DNA from: Chersky-840 sp963764205
Lineage (GTDB): Bacteria > Actinomycetota > Acidimicrobiia > Acidimicrobiales > UBA8190
DNA: 64,000 nt
Direction of reading: 5' to 3'
Assembly: GCA_963764205.1 (NCBI GenBank)
Contig: CAVXRN010000003.1
Span: 124,001 to 188,000 of the forward strand
This document shows, in pieces, positions 25,289 to 35,829 of the stretch; the stretch's first letter is position 1, and each line of letters opens with the position of its first letter. The notes beneath the pieces are model-generated. The model saw nothing but the letters and a program-made list of their open reading frames with translations, made no database searches and was not told where the DNA came from. The position numbers were made by a program, and so were the translations under genes.

Positions 25289-25818
25289 GACGGCCCGCCC
25301 GACGTGGCACCGGCTCCGCGCCGGTACCCGAAGCCGGTGTAGCTCTCGACGCCGACGGTCTCACCCTTCTGGTTCGTGTACTCGACGTCGATCACCCAGA
25401 AGCGACCGGTGCCGAGCTTGGTCGTCTTCTCGTCGCTCACCGAGCGCAGGATCTGGCGCGTCGTCAACGTGTCGCCGGGACGGACGGGCTCGTAGAACAC
25501 GATCGTGTTGTCGGTCATGACGGCCTCGGGAAGACCGAGGCGCTCTTTGAGGTCGAAGTGGACCTGCAGCGGCAGGTGCGGCTCGGCCCGGCCCGGCGCC
25601 CAGTGGTGCGGGCGGAACCACACCGACAGCATCGTCGGGGGGGCGATGGGGCCGTCGGTGAGCTCCTCGGCCACGGCGTCGTCCCAGAACAGCGGGTTGC
25701 CGTTCTCCACCGCCGCGCACATGGTCCAGACGTAGCTGCGCTCGACGGGGAACTCCCCGGTCTCCTCGTACTGTGGGACCCCGATGAGGATCCGGACGTC
25801 GTCGACGACCGATGTCAT
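25285..25818 (-). CDS. MaoC N-terminal-type (FAS1-like dehydratase) hotdog protein
   Basis: 177 residues. YVWTMCAAVENGNPLFWDDA, DGPIAPPTMLSVWFRPHHWA, HLPLQVHFDLKERLGLPEAV and VFYEPVRPGDTLTTRQILRS match the N-terminal hydratase/dehydratase family of the hotdog fold. It would be the substrate-binding partner of the following MaoC-type protein. ATG at 25818 overlaps the stop of the CaiB-type gene, and its own stop overlaps the next start, so the operon is translationally coupled. Confidence 0.85.
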   Translation of the reverse strand: MTSVVDDVRILIGVPQYEETGEFPVERSYVWTMCAAVENGNPLFWDDAVAEELTDGPIAPPTMLSVWFRPHHWAPGRAEPHLPLQVHFDLKERLGLPEAVMTDNTIVFYEPVRPGDTLTTRQILRSVSDEKTTKLGTGRFWVIDVEYTNQKGETVGVESYTGFGYRRGAGATSGGPS

Positions 25819-27004
25819 GCGATCACCTTCCGGGCCCGCATCCGGGCCATCTGGTCCGGCGCCACACCGGCTGCGCCGAGCAACTCGTCGGTGTCGGTGA
25901 CGTCGAGGTCGGGCGCGCACACCGGCTGGTCGAGCGGCGCCATGCCCGCCAGGACCGGCCCGACCTGACGAAAGGCTCCGTGCCCGACGTGCTTCGCCTC
26001 GACCACCGCGCCGCGCCACGCGAACTGGGGGTCGGCCCCGATCTCGGCCACGGTCTGGACCGGGGCGACACAGGTGTCGGCACCGGAGAGCTCTGCCACC
26101 CAGGCGTCGCGGTCGCGTCGGGCGAAGGCGGCGGCGAGGTCACGGCGCAGCTCCTCCTGGACGTCGTCGTCGTACTGATGGTCGACCCACTGCTCACACC
26201 CGAGAGCGCGGCACAGGTTGGCGAAGAACTTGCCCTCGATGGCGGCCACCGCCAACCACTTGTCGTCCGCGGTGCGGTAGGTGTCGTAACAGGCGAACCG
26301 ACCCGTGAGCACGTCGTGTCCGGGCCCCGGTTCGGTCCCGGTGGCGAGGTGCTCGTCGGCGGCCAGTGACATGAGCCACAGGACCCCGTCGGCCACCGAC
26401 ACGTCCAGGTAGGTGCCCTCACCGCTGGCGGCCCGGCTCACCAGCGCGGCGCACACGGCCAGTGCCGCGTGCATACCGCCGCCGGCGGCATCGGCGATGG
26501 TGGCACCGGGGATCGGGGGCCCGCCGTCGGCGCGCGGGCCGGTGGCGGCCAGAAAGCCACCGACGGCGAGGTAGTCGAGATCGTGTCCGGCCCAGCCGGC
26601 GCGTGGGCCGTCCTGGCCGAAACCGCTCGTGGAGCAGTAGACGATGCCGGTGTTCAGCGCGCGCAGTGCCTCGTAGCCGATGCCGAGCCGTTCGACGACG
26701 CCGGGACGGAAGCTCTCGACCACCACGTCGGCCTCCGCCGCCAGCGCGAGGAAGGCGTCGCGTCCTTCGGGGTCGCGCACGTCGATGTGCACGTGGCGCA
26801 TGCCCCGCTGGGCGCTGTAGGCGAAGAAGGGTGGGGTCACCTGGGCCGGGCCCTGCCCCGGCACCGGCGCCGACCTTCACGACCGTCGCTCCGTAGTCGG
26901 CCAGCAACCGCGTGGCAGCGCGCCGCGGGACCCACGCTCGACAGGTCGAGCACGACCACGCCGCGCAGCGGGCCCACAGCAGCGCCGGTAGCGACAGCGC
27001 CCAT
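25815..27004 (-). CDS. Family III CoA transferase, CaiB/BaiF type (two frameshifts near 26925 and 26870)
   Basis: The N-terminus LRGVVVLDLSSVGPAARC starts at ATG 27004, LLADYGATVVKVG follows in a second frame, and the rest (PPFFAYSAQRGMRHVHIDVR to DQMARMRARKVIA) is in a third. Removing one base at each of two places gives a normal ~395-residue CaiB-like transferase. The catalytic Asp lies in AVGGFLAATGPRADGG-adjacent HDLDYLAV. It moves CoA between carboxylates to activate the pathway acid. Its ATG overlaps the stop of the upstream ACAD (ATGA). Confidence 0.8.
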
Positions 27005-28182
27005 CAGAAGTTCTTGGGGAGCCCGAGTCGACGTCGGGCGATGATGTTCTTCTGGATCTCCGACGAGCCGCCCCCGATGGTGTCGATGACGGTGTAGCGG
27101 TACGTCGACTCGGCCCGGCCCTCCATGGGCGCCTCGGGTGTCTTGATCCGCAACTGCGAGCCGGTCCCGGCGATGTCCATGGACGCGTCGGCCAGACGCC
27201 GGGAGAGCTCGGTCGCATACAGCTTGTACTCCGAGGCGTGGGTGGTGGGAGCGGCACCGCCTTTCTGCGACTCGTTGACGAAGCGCAGCCCGAGCACCCG
27301 CGCCACCTCGGCCTGGGTGGCGAGCTGCGCGATGCGGTGGCGCACCAGCGGGTCGTCCTTCAAGGGCCGGCCGTCTCGCTGAGCCCCGGCCACGTACTCG
27401 CACAACAGGTCGAGACGCTGCTTGATGGGCGAGAACGTGAACAAGGTGAACCGCTCGAGGTCGAGAGCCTCGGAGATGTACTGGAAGCCGTGATTGAGCT
27501 CGCCCACGACGTAGTCGTCGGGCACGAACACGTTGTCGAGGTGCACCTCGTTCGTGCGCTCGTCGCCCATCGTCCAGATGGCGTTGACCGTGATGCCGGG
27601 CTGGTCGAGCGGGACGAGGAACAACGTGATCCCGGCATGCTTCGAAGACGGGTCGGTACGGGCGCCCAACCAGTACCACTCGGCGAAGTGGGCGGATGTG
27701 GTCCACGTCTTCTGTCCGTTGAGCCGCCATCCGTCGCCGTCGCGCGTGGCCTTCAACTGCATCGAGGCGGCGTCGGACCCGGCGTTGGGCTCGGAATAGC
27801 CCACGGCGAACTCGACCTCGTTGCGCAGGATCTTGGGCAGGAACTCGGCTTTGAGCCGGTCGCTGCCGTGTCGGATGATCGTCTTGCCCACGATCCCCAC
27901 GCCCTTGCCGATCTGCGGCCCTCCCCGGCGGGCCAGCGACTCGTTCAGGAGGTACTCGTAGACCCCGTCGCCCTCCTGGCCCCCGTACTCCTTGGGCCAG
28001 GTGATCCCCAGCCAGCCCTGGTCGCCCATCTCGGCCATGAAGGCGCGGCGCTTCGGGGTGTCGACGATCTGGGCCATGTTCTCCCGGGTGACGTCGAAGA
28101 CCTCGGGGTCGTCGTGCTCGTCGAGGAACCGCTCGACCTCGGTCACGAAGGAGAGCTGCTCAGGCGAGAACTCGAAGTCCAT
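27004..28182 (-). CDS. Acyl-CoA dehydrogenase
   Basis: 392 residues: FEFSPEQLSFVTEVERFLDE, WLGITWPKEYGGQEGDGVYE, FAVGYSEPNAGSDAASMQLK, GWRLNGQKTWTTSAHFAEWY (FAD and substrate region), and C-terminal RYTVIDTIGGGSSEIQKNII. It is a full-length ACAD of the FadE type that pairs with other ACAD chains in steroid side-chain degradation. It opens the operon ACAD-CaiB-MaoC-MaoC-ACAD. Upstream lie an 11-bp tandem repeat and a palindrome shared with the TetR promoter at 49279. Confidence 0.92.
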   Translation of the reverse strand: MDFEFSPEQLSFVTEVERFLDEHDDPEVFDVTRENMAQIVDTPKRRAFMAEMGDQGWLGITWPKEYGGQEGDGVYEYLLNESLARRGGPQIGKGVGIVGKTIIRHGSDRLKAEFLPKILRNEVEFAVGYSEPNAGSDAASMQLKATRDGDGWRLNGQKTWTTSAHFAEWYWLGARTDPSSKHAGITLFLVPLDQPGITVNAIWTMGDERTNEVHLDNVFVPDDYVVGELNHGFQYISEALDLERFTLFTFSPIKQRLDLLCEYVAGAQRDGRPLKDDPLVRHRIAQLATQAEVARVLGLRFVNESQKGGAAPTTHASEYKLYATELSRRLADASMDIAGTGSQLRIKTPEAPMEGRAESTYRYTVIDTIGGGSSEIQKNIIARRRLGLPKNF

Positions 28183-28198
28183 GCGGCTGCCTTTCCAT

Positions 28199-28231
28199 CC
28201 TCTGTCTGGCCTCTGTCAGGCCTCTGTCAGG
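28199..28231. repeat. 11-bp tandem repeat, three copies, upstream of an acyl-CoA operon
   Basis: CCTCTGTCTGG (28199-28209) is followed by two perfect copies of CCTCTGTCAGG (28210-28220, 28221-28231). It lies 17-50 bases upstream of the minus-strand ACAD start. Confidence 0.9.
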
Positions 28232-28251
28232 ACCGCCGACCGGCGTGATTC

Positions 28252-28266
28252 CTGACTGGTCGTCAG
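28252..28266. promoter_or_regulatory. Candidate TetR-type operator
   Basis: CTGACTGGTCGTCAG has 5-bp inverted arms CTGAC/GTCAG around a 5-base centre. It lies between two divergent acyl-CoA genes. It shares TGACTG and CGTCAG with the palindrome in front of the TetR gene at 49279-49292, which suggests that the same regulator acts on both. Confidence 0.5.
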
Positions 28267-28290
28267 ATCGTATCGGCTACCATCGCCATC

Positions 28291-28497
28291 GTGCCGTGTG
28301 CGCCGGGGTCGGGTGGGGCGGGACGAGGGATCGTGAGCGCCGGAGGCCATTTGCCCAGCGTGGGGGTCGAGGCGGCCCACCCGGCACCGGAGCGCCAGAT
28401 CGACAACGGGCGCACCCTGGCCCTCACCCACAACCTGGGCGGGTACCCGGGCGAGATGGTGTCGTTCGTGTCGGTCGTCGGCACCGAGCGCGACTGA
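28291..28497 (+). pseudogene. Probable remnant of a thiolase or lipid-transfer protein
   Basis: The 68-residue frame ends in NGRTLALTHNLGGYPGEMVS followed by FVSVVGTE, the C-terminal signature of actinobacterial thiolases and lipid-transfer proteins of the acetyl-CoA acetyltransferase superfamily. The preceding 30-40 residues (SAGGHLPSVGVEAAHPAPE) do not match the rest of the family, and the N-terminal 300 or so residues are missing. An internal deletion of a thiolase gene at the head of the SDR operon would explain it. Confidence 0.45.
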
Positions 28498-28511
28498 GCC
28501 CGGCCGGCCCG

Positions 28512-29405
28512 GTGTCGTTCCTGGACGAGCGCGCCGGCCTGGCGGCGAAGGTGGCGGTGGTCGCAGGCGGGGGCGGCGGGCTGGGCCGGGCCAGCGCACT
28601 CGACCTCGCTCGTGCCGGCGTCGCACTGGCACTGGCCGACATCGACGCCGACGCGTTGCGAGCGACCGCGGACGAGGCCCGCTCCTACGGCGTCGAGGTG
28701 GTCGAGTCACGCAGCGACGTGCGCGACCCCGACGCACTGGCGGGGGTGTTCGAGTCGTGCCAGGACACCTTCGGTCGCCTCGACATCCTCGTCAACGTGG
28801 TGGGAGGGACCTTCCGCTCCGCGTTCACCGACGTCAGTGCCAAGGGCCGTGACGCGTTGGTCCGCACCAACTTCACGTGGGTCGTCGACGCCACCCAGCG
28901 CGCCGCGCTGGCCATGGCGGCGGGAGGCCGGGGAGGCAGCATCATCACCATCACCTCCATCGAGGCCCATCGGGCCGCGCCGGGCTACGCCGTGTACGCG
29001 GCGATGAAAGCAGCAGTGACGCACCTGACCCGCACCTTGGCGGTCGAGCTCGGAGCAGCCGGCATCCGCATCAACTGCGTGGCGCCCGACTTCGTCCCCA
29101 CCGCCGGGCTTGCCGGCGTGGCCGGACGGGCCGGCTCGGCGGGCCAGCGCGCCGCGGCAGCGGGCGACGGCACCGATCCCGGGGACTGGCTCACGATCCC
29201 GTTACGCCGCAAGGGCGAGGTCGCCGATGTGGGCAACTGCGTGTTGTTCCTGGCGTCGGACCTGTCGTCGTACATCACCGGCACGACGCTGCACCCCGAC
29301 GGCGGGGCGCTGGCCATGTCGGGATGGATGGACTGGCCCGACGACGGCTTCACGGCGCGACCGCCGGCCTGGGTGCTCGACCGGCTCGAGCCCCCGGACG
29401 CGTGA
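28512..29405 (+). CDS. Short-chain dehydrogenase/reductase
   Basis: 297 residues. The cofactor loop is VAVVAGGGGGLGRASALDLA, Asp in LALADIDADAL suggests NAD use, ILVNVVGGTF is the NAG-equivalent, and the active site is ITITSIEAHRAAPGYAVYAA followed by MK (Ser, Tyr, Lys). The C-terminus FLASDLSSYITGTTLHPDGG is classical SDR. It probably oxidises the 3-hydroxyacyl-CoA or an alcohol on the acyl-CoA path. GTG at 28512 lies just behind the thiolase remnant; its stop overlaps the thioesterase start. Confidence 0.88.
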   Translation: MSFLDERAGLAAKVAVVAGGGGGLGRASALDLARAGVALALADIDADALRATADEARSYGVEVVESRSDVRDPDALAGVFESCQDTFGRLDILVNVVGGTFRSAFTDVSAKGRDALVRTNFTWVVDATQRAALAMAAGGRGGSIITITSIEAHRAAPGYAVYAAMKAAVTHLTRTLAVELGAAGIRINCVAPDFVPTAGLAGVAGRAGSAGQRAAAAGDGTDPGDWLTIPLRRKGEVADVGNCVLFLASDLSSYITGTTLHPDGGALAMSGWMDWPDDGFTARPPAWVLDRLEPPDA

Positions 29406-30222
29406 CCGTGCCCGACGACGCCCTCTTCCAGCCCGACGGGGCGAATGTCGTCCCGACCGAGTTCGCCCGCGGGCCGTGGACGCCCGACGCGCTGCACGGC
29501 GGCCCTGTGGCGGCGCTGCTGGCGCGCGCGGTCGAGTCGATCCCGACCGACGAGCCCATGCACGTCACCCGGCTCACCGTCGAGCTCCTTCGGCCCGTGC
29601 CCCTGGCCCCGTTGTCGGTCTCCGCGTCGGTGGTGCGCCCGGGCCGCAAGGTCCAGCTCGTCGACGCCCGGATCTCGAGCGGCGACCGCGAGGTGGCGTG
29701 GGCCCGGGCCCTGCGGATCCGGTTGCAACCACGGGACCCCGACGCGCCCGACGTCGGTGACGCCGGCGCCGTCCCCGGGGTCGACGCGGGCGCTCCCCCC
29801 GGCCCCGAGACCGGGTACGACATCTTCGCCGCCCATCGGCCCCTATCGGGCCTTTCACAACGCCGGGGCGGAGCTGCAGTACGTCGCGGGGCAATTCGAC
29901 GCGCGCGGGCCCGCGACGGTCTGGGTGCGGCTGGCCGTGCCCGTGGTGCCCGACGAGGAGCCCACGCCCGCTGCAGCGGGCCGCCGCCGCCGCGGACTTC
30001 GGCAACGGAGTGAGCTCGGAGCTCGACTTCGCCCACTACGTCTTCGTCAACCCCGACCTCACGGTGTACCTGCACCGACCGGCGATGGGCGAGTGGGTGT
30101 GCCTCGACGCGTCGACACGCCTCGGCACCTCCGGGGTCGCCGTGGCGGAGTCCGCCCTGTGGGACGTCCGCGGTCCGATAGGACGCTCACTGCAGAGCCT
30201 CGTGGTCGAGCAACGGGACTGA
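29402..30222 (+). CDS. Acyl-CoA thioesterase, TesB-like (two frameshifts near 29838 and 29972)
   Basis: The first frame gives FARGPWTPDALHGGPVAALL, then VTRLTVELLRPVPLAPLSVS, a hotdog domain. The second frame gives YRAFHNAGAELQYVAGQFDA with VWVRLAVPVVPDEEPTP, and the third gives SSELDFAHYVFVNPDLTVYL to DVRGPIGRSLQSLVVEQRD. Dropping one G at each join restores a two-hotdog TesB-like enzyme of about 272 residues. GTG at 29402 overlaps the SDR stop (GTGA). It hydrolyses acyl-CoA and may control CoA pools of the pathway. Confidence 0.8.
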
Positions 30223-30254
30223 GCCGCGCCACCCGGTCCCGAGGTGGTCAGTCC
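30216..30254. terminator. Inverted repeat between convergent genes
   Basis: GGACTGA (30216-30222) pairs with TCAGTCC (30248-30254). The arms contain the stop codons of the thioesterase and of the converging enoyl-CoA hydratase. The 25-base loop has no T-tract, so a terminator role is uncertain. Confidence 0.35.
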
Positions 30255-31085
30255 GAGGTGGCGTGGTCGGCGGCCTGCTGGCGGGGTCGTCGTCCCGCCA
30301 GTGACGCCATGAACTTGCGCACGTCGGTGGCGCCGGTGCACAACGCCACGAGGTCGGTCGACTGTTGCAGGTGCATCCGCATCCCCATCATCTCCCACGC
30401 CCGGGTGAGCCCCTGCTTGGTGGCGAGAATCGTGGTCAGCGGCATCTTGGCGATGGTGGCTGCGATCTCCTCCACCGTCTCGTCGAGCTCCGCGCGGGAC
30501 GATCCGGTTGACCATCCCCCACTCGAGCGCTTGCGTGGCACTGATGGTGGGAGCCAGGAACAGGTACTCCGCCGCGCGCTTGAAGTTCATGAGGACCCAC
30601 GGCTCGATCATGGTCTGGGCACCGGGGAGCCCGAAGCCCTGGGGCAGCGGCATCTGGAAGTAGGCGTCCTCGGACACGATCGTGAGGTCGGTGAGGAGCC
30701 CGTACACCGTGCCGCCGCCCACGCAGTAGCCGTGCACCTGGGCGATGGTCGCCTTGGGGAACTCCCACAACCGCAACGGCGGCCACAGGAACAGACCCTG
30801 GTGGTGACGTCGCCACGTCCGCTCGGGCGTGGGCCCCGTGGTGGGGTAGACCTCGGGCATCTCGTCGACGCCGACGATGGCGTGCCCCGCACAGAAGCCG
30901 TCGCCGTTGGCCTTGAGCACGAGCACCTTGACGTCGTCGTCGTCGTCGGCGAGGACGAGGGCCTCGTCCATGTCCCACACCTGCTGTGCGGTCTGGATGT
31001 TGGCCTTGTCGGGCGTGTTGAGGATGATCCGCGCCACCCCCCCGTCCTTCTCGTAGACGATCGTCTCGAACTCCACTCGCTCCAC
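30248..31085 (-). CDS. Enoyl-CoA hydratase/isomerase (frameshift near 30502)
   Basis: From GTG 31085, with GGAGG six bases upstream, the frame gives FETIVYEKDGGVARIILNTP, NGDGFCAGHAIVGVDEMPEV and FPKATIAQVHGYCVGGGTVY, the crotonase oxyanion-hole loops. Then VSEDAYFQMPLPQGFGLPGA and LEWGMVNRIVPR. After one extra base near 30502 the C-terminus continues as ELDETVEEIAATIAKMPLTT to RRPRQQAADHATSD. The two catalytic Glu positions of classical hydratases are not both obvious, so a hydratase, isomerase or hydrolase is possible. Confidence 0.82.
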
Positions 31086-31144
31086 GTCACCCTCCCGTCG
31101 GCTCGGCCTCGCCCGCCCCGGCGAAGGCCGACGCGGGCTCGACT

Positions 31145-31978
31145 CTACAAACGACGGGCCACGAGGCTGAAGCTGAGCGGCACCCGGGGTCGGCCGGCGG
31201 GAAGCGAGAAGTGCTGGTCGGCGTCGTGCACGAGCCACCCGAAGCGGGCGAACGACGTCCAGTCGTGTTCCTCGAGACGCTCGAGGACCAACCCGTGCTC
31301 GATCACGGCGGTGACGATCTCCCCCAGGCTGTGGTTCCAGGAGTAGTTCCGCACCGTCGACGGAACGTAGGACCCATCGGTATAGGTGAGCCCCGAGTCG
31401 TCGACGTAGGGCTCGGTCTCCTCGAAGTAACTGTGCTCGACGACGAGCTCGTGCTCACCGAACGCGTCCGACAACGGGTGGACGTCGTGGACGAAGAGAC
31501 GACCCCCGGGGCGCACGAGCGCCGAGACCACCGCCGCCCACCGGTCGATGCTCGGCAGCCAGGTCAGGGCCCCCAAGCTCACGTAGACGATGTCGTACGT
31601 GGCGTGCCCGAGGGCCTCGACCGCGTCGTAGACGTTCGCGCACACAAAGGTGGCACGGTCCTCCAGCCCGGCCCGGCGAGCCAGGCCGGTGGCCTCGTCC
31701 ACGGCGCGCCCGGAGAAGTCGAGGCCCGTGACCCGAGCACCGACCCGGGCCCAGGCCAACGTGTCGAGGCCGAAATGGCACTGCAGGTGCACGAGGTCGA
31801 GGCCCGAGACGTCGCCGAGCACGGCGGACTCGTGCGGGCGCGGCCCACGACCCTCGCCCAGCCACCCCTCCACGTCGTAGAAGTCCGAGGCGACGTGGAC
31901 GGGGACCCGCTCGTCCCAGCTGGCCCGGTTCTGGGCGAAGACCCCGTCATGGGTGTCATCGCCACGGCGGTCGTCCAC
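31145..31978 (-). CDS. Class I SAM-dependent methyltransferase
   Basis: 277 residues. SGLDLVHLQCHFGLDTLAWA is a motif I variant with CHFG, ARVTGLDFSGRAVDEATGLA is motif II, and YDIVYVSLGALTWLPSIDRW and PGGRLFVHDVHPLSDAF are the later motifs. The variant motif I is shared by a broad actinobacterial family of uncharacterised methyltransferases. Substrate unknown. The next 208 bases upstream have no gene and hold no structure I could see. Confidence 0.85.
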   Translation of the reverse strand: MDDRRGDDTHDGVFAQNRASWDERVPVHVASDFYDVEGWLGEGRGPRPHESAVLGDVSGLDLVHLQCHFGLDTLAWARVGARVTGLDFSGRAVDEATGLARRAGLEDRATFVCANVYDAVEALGHATYDIVYVSLGALTWLPSIDRWAAVVSALVRPGGRLFVHDVHPLSDAFGEHELVVEHSYFEETEPYVDDSGLTYTDGSYVPSTVRNYSWNHSLGEIVTAVIEHGLVLERLEEHDWTSFARFGWLVHDADQHFSLPAGRPRVPLSFSLVARRL

Positions 31979-32186
31979 GGCAGGACTCTACGGCGTTGTT
32001 CAAGACCAGCCCCGTGGCGGCCGATACCTGGGGGCAACGTCACTCCAACACCGGACCCGCCTGAGGTGACACAGGGGCGAACGCGGGCGGGAGCTCCCCC
32101 GCCCCGCCCGCGCCGTCCCCGCCCGCCGCTCCGACGCGTGCCGACGCGTGCCGACGTACGACGACCGGTGTCGTTAACGTTGGCGC

Positions 32187-33388
<1,202 letters not shown>

Positions 33389-33392
<4 letters not shown>

Positions 33393-34141
33393 CCGGGCCC
33401 GTGCCGATCCGATTCGGGACCGACATCGCCGCCAAGGGTGTGCGCGAACGGGCCTTCGAGGTCACGAGCGACGACCGGCGAGTCCCGGGCCTGCTGTGGA
33501 CTGCGTCGGACGACGACCGCGCTCGTCCCGTCGTCATGCTGGGCCACGGCGCGGCGGGGTCCAAGCGCGAGGTCTACATCGTCGCCCTGGCGCGCGCGCT
33601 CGTCCGGCACCACGGGCTGTCGGCCGTCGCCATCGACGGGCCCGTCCACGGGGATCGCCGGGCCGACGGCGGCAATGTCGCCGGGCTCCCCTTCGCCGAC
33701 TTCGTGCAGCGTTGGTCGGCGGACCCCGCCCTCATCGACGACATGGTCGCCGACTGGGCCGTGACCCTCGACGCCGTGCAGGCGCTCCCCGACGTCACCG
33801 ACGGTCCGTGCGGCTACTGGGGCCTCTCCATGGGCACGATCTTCGGCCTCCCGGTGGTCGCAGCGCAGCCGCGGGTGGCGGTGGCCGTGCTGGGCCTGAT
33901 GGGGATCGCCGGGCCCACCCAGGACCGCTTCGTCGCCGACGCCGCCACGGTGACGTGCCCGCTGCTCTTCCTCGTGCAGTGGGACGACGAGATCTTTCCC
34001 CGGGACCGGGCCTTCGCGCTGTTCGAGGCGATGGGCAGTGCCGACAAGCGCATGCACGTGAGCCCCGGCCTGCACGCCGAGGTCCCCGCCGAGGAGTTCG
34101 AGGCCAGCGGAAAGCTCCTCGCCGCCCATCTCCTGAGCTGA
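33389..34141 (+). CDS. Alpha/beta hydrolase (dienelactone-hydrolase-like)
   Basis: About 250 residues. The oxyanion loop is PVVMLGHGAAGSKREVYIVA, the nucleophile elbow is GYWGLSMGTIFGLPVV (Ser in GLSMG), the acid is Asp in LFLVQWDDEIFPRDRAF, and the His is in SPGLHAEVPAEEF. It may cleave an ester or thioester. TTG at 33389 overlaps the ACAD stop (TTGA); GTG at 33401 is an alternative start. It converges on the GMC oxidoreductase. Confidence 0.8.
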
Positions 34142-34169
34142 GCCCGTACACGCCGGGCGGTCGCTCAGC
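34137..34169. terminator. Inverted repeat between convergent genes
   Basis: GCTGAGC (34137-34143) pairs with GCTCAGC (34163-34169) and both arms contain a stop codon of the flanking genes. The loop holds CCG...CGG that could extend the stem. No T-tract. Confidence 0.35.
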
Positions 34170-35829
34170 CCGGCGACGTCCCCGCCAGCGCCGCGGCGGC
34201 ACGCGCCGCCAGTGCGACCAGCGTGAGCGTGGGCCCGTAGCCGGCCGAGGTCACGAACACCGACGAGTCGGCGACGATCACGTTGTCGAGCCCGTGGACC
34301 CGACCGTGGGCGTCGACGACCGAGGTCCGGGGGTCGTCACCCATCCGGGTGGTGCCCATGACGTGACGGCTCATGGGGATGGCCGACAGCGCACCCCGGC
34401 GGTCCTGGCCCTCGACCAACGGCGAGGTCGACGTCATCGTCCAGGTGGCGCCCATGTCCTCGAGCACGCGCACCAGGCGGGGGGCGTGGTACGCCGAGGC
34501 GGCGATCTCGTGGCGATGGGGACGGTACGTGACGCGCGCCACGGGGAACCCGCGCACGTCGCGCACAGCCGGGTCGAGGTCCACCCGGTTGGTGAGCTGG
34601 GGGAGATCCTCACCCTGCATCGTGAACGCCCACATGCGGTCGCGCATGGGCGAGGCGCGCATGAGGGACTTGTGCTTGGCCCCCCACGGGTAGATCTTGG
34701 CCTCCATCACCGGCAGGCTGGGCCCGCCGTGCTCCACCAGGCCGCCCCGGATCCACGGCAACCCGGCTTCCGCCGCGGCGGCACGCGCCGCGTCGTCGAC
34801 GATCACGGCGTCGTCGTGGACGTGGGTCACCGCCCGACCCTTGTGGCCATGGAGCCGCTCGGCGAACACCCCGAGGACGAAGGTCTGGAAGTGCACCATG
34901 AAATTGCGGCCCACCAGCGGATGGTCGATGCCCGACAGCAACAACAGGCGTGGCGTCTCGACGGCACCGGCGGCGATGACGACGTGGCGGGCGTCGATGC
35001 TGCGGGTGGCGCCGTCGGGGCCGATGACGTCGACGCCGGTGGCACGACGCCCGTCGGTCCGGACCCGCGACACGAACGTCTCGGCCAGCAACTCCGCGTT
35101 CCCCGAGGCCATGGCGCGCGTCAACAGCGCGACGGGGTCTCCCTTGGCGTGGATGGGGCACCCGAAGAAGGCACAGAAGCCGCAGTTGTTGCAGGCCGGG
35201 CGCCCGTCGTAGGGGACGGAGTTGGCCGCGGTGGGAGCCGCATAGGGATGCAGGCCCAGGTTCTCGGCCGCGGCGCTCGACAGCACCGCGCCGTACATCG
35301 GCGCGCCGGACGGCATGGGATAGGGCCCCGAGCGCCACGCCGCGAACGGGTTGGCACCCGCTTCGCCCGCCACGCCGATCGACCGCTCGGCCTCCGCGTA
35401 GTACGGCTCGAGGTCGTCGTAGGAGAGCGGCCAGTCGGCCACCTCGGCTCCCTCGACAGGGCCATGCGCGCTGAGGAGGGCGAAGTCCTCCTCACGAAAG
35501 CGGGGCACCTTGCCGTCGGCGTGCGTCCCACCCCCGCCGACGGTGGTCGGGATGGAATTGACCTCACCCACGTAGGTCCGGTCGCCGTCCTCCTCACCGC
35601 GACGGAACGTGCGCGGCTCGATCAGAGGGTCGGGCCCGAGGAAGTACCGGTAGATGAACTTGAGCTCGTCGTTGGAGTAGTCGGCCGCCGGCTTCGTCAG
35701 GTCGTTCGGGTCGAGGAGGTGGTTGCGGCCCTTCTCGACGATCACCACGGACCAGCCCGCCCGCGTGAGCACGTCCGCGGCGGTGGCACCGCCCGGTCCC
35801 GACCCCACGATGACGGCGTCGACGGTCAC
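34165..35829 (-). CDS. GMC-family oxidoreductase (gluconate/sorbose dehydrogenase-like)
   Basis: 554 residues. FAD-binding VDAVIVGSGPGGATAADVLT with Glu in VVIVEKGRN, the GGGGTHADGKVPRF region, a Cys-rich RPACNNCGFCAFFGCPIHAK segment (four Cys), and C-terminal SRHVMGTTRMGDDPRTSVVD and SVFVTSAGYGPTLTLVALAA. The C-terminus is that of gluconate 2-dehydrogenase and cholesterol-oxidase-like GMC enzymes. GTG at 35829 overlaps the stop of the small-subunit gene (GTGA). The Cys cluster might bind metal or form disulfides; its role is unknown. Confidence 0.88.
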   Translation of the reverse strand: MTVDAVIVGSGPGGATAADVLTRAGWSVVIVEKGRNHLLDPNDLTKPAADYSNDELKFIYRYFLGPDPLIEPRTFRRGEEDGDRTYVGEVNSIPTTVGGGGTHADGKVPRFREEDFALLSAHGPVEGAEVADWPLSYDDLEPYYAEAERSIGVAGEAGANPFAAWRSGPYPMPSGAPMYGAVLSSAAAENLGLHPYAAPTAANSVPYDGRPACNNCGFCAFFGCPIHAKGDPVALLTRAMASGNAELLAETFVSRVRTDGRRATGVDVIGPDGATRSIDARHVVIAAGAVETPRLLLLSGIDHPLVGRNFMVHFQTFVLGVFAERLHGHKGRAVTHVHDDAVIVDDAARAAAAEAGLPWIRGGLVEHGGPSLPVMEAKIYPWGAKHKSLMRASPMRDRMWAFTMQGEDLPQLTNRVDLDPAVRDVRGFPVARVTYRPHRHEIAASAYHAPRLVRVLEDMGATWTMTSTSPLVEGQDRRGALSAIPMSRHVMGTTRMGDDPRTSVVDAHGRVHGLDNVIVADSSVFVTSAGYGPTLTLVALAARAAAALAGTSPG

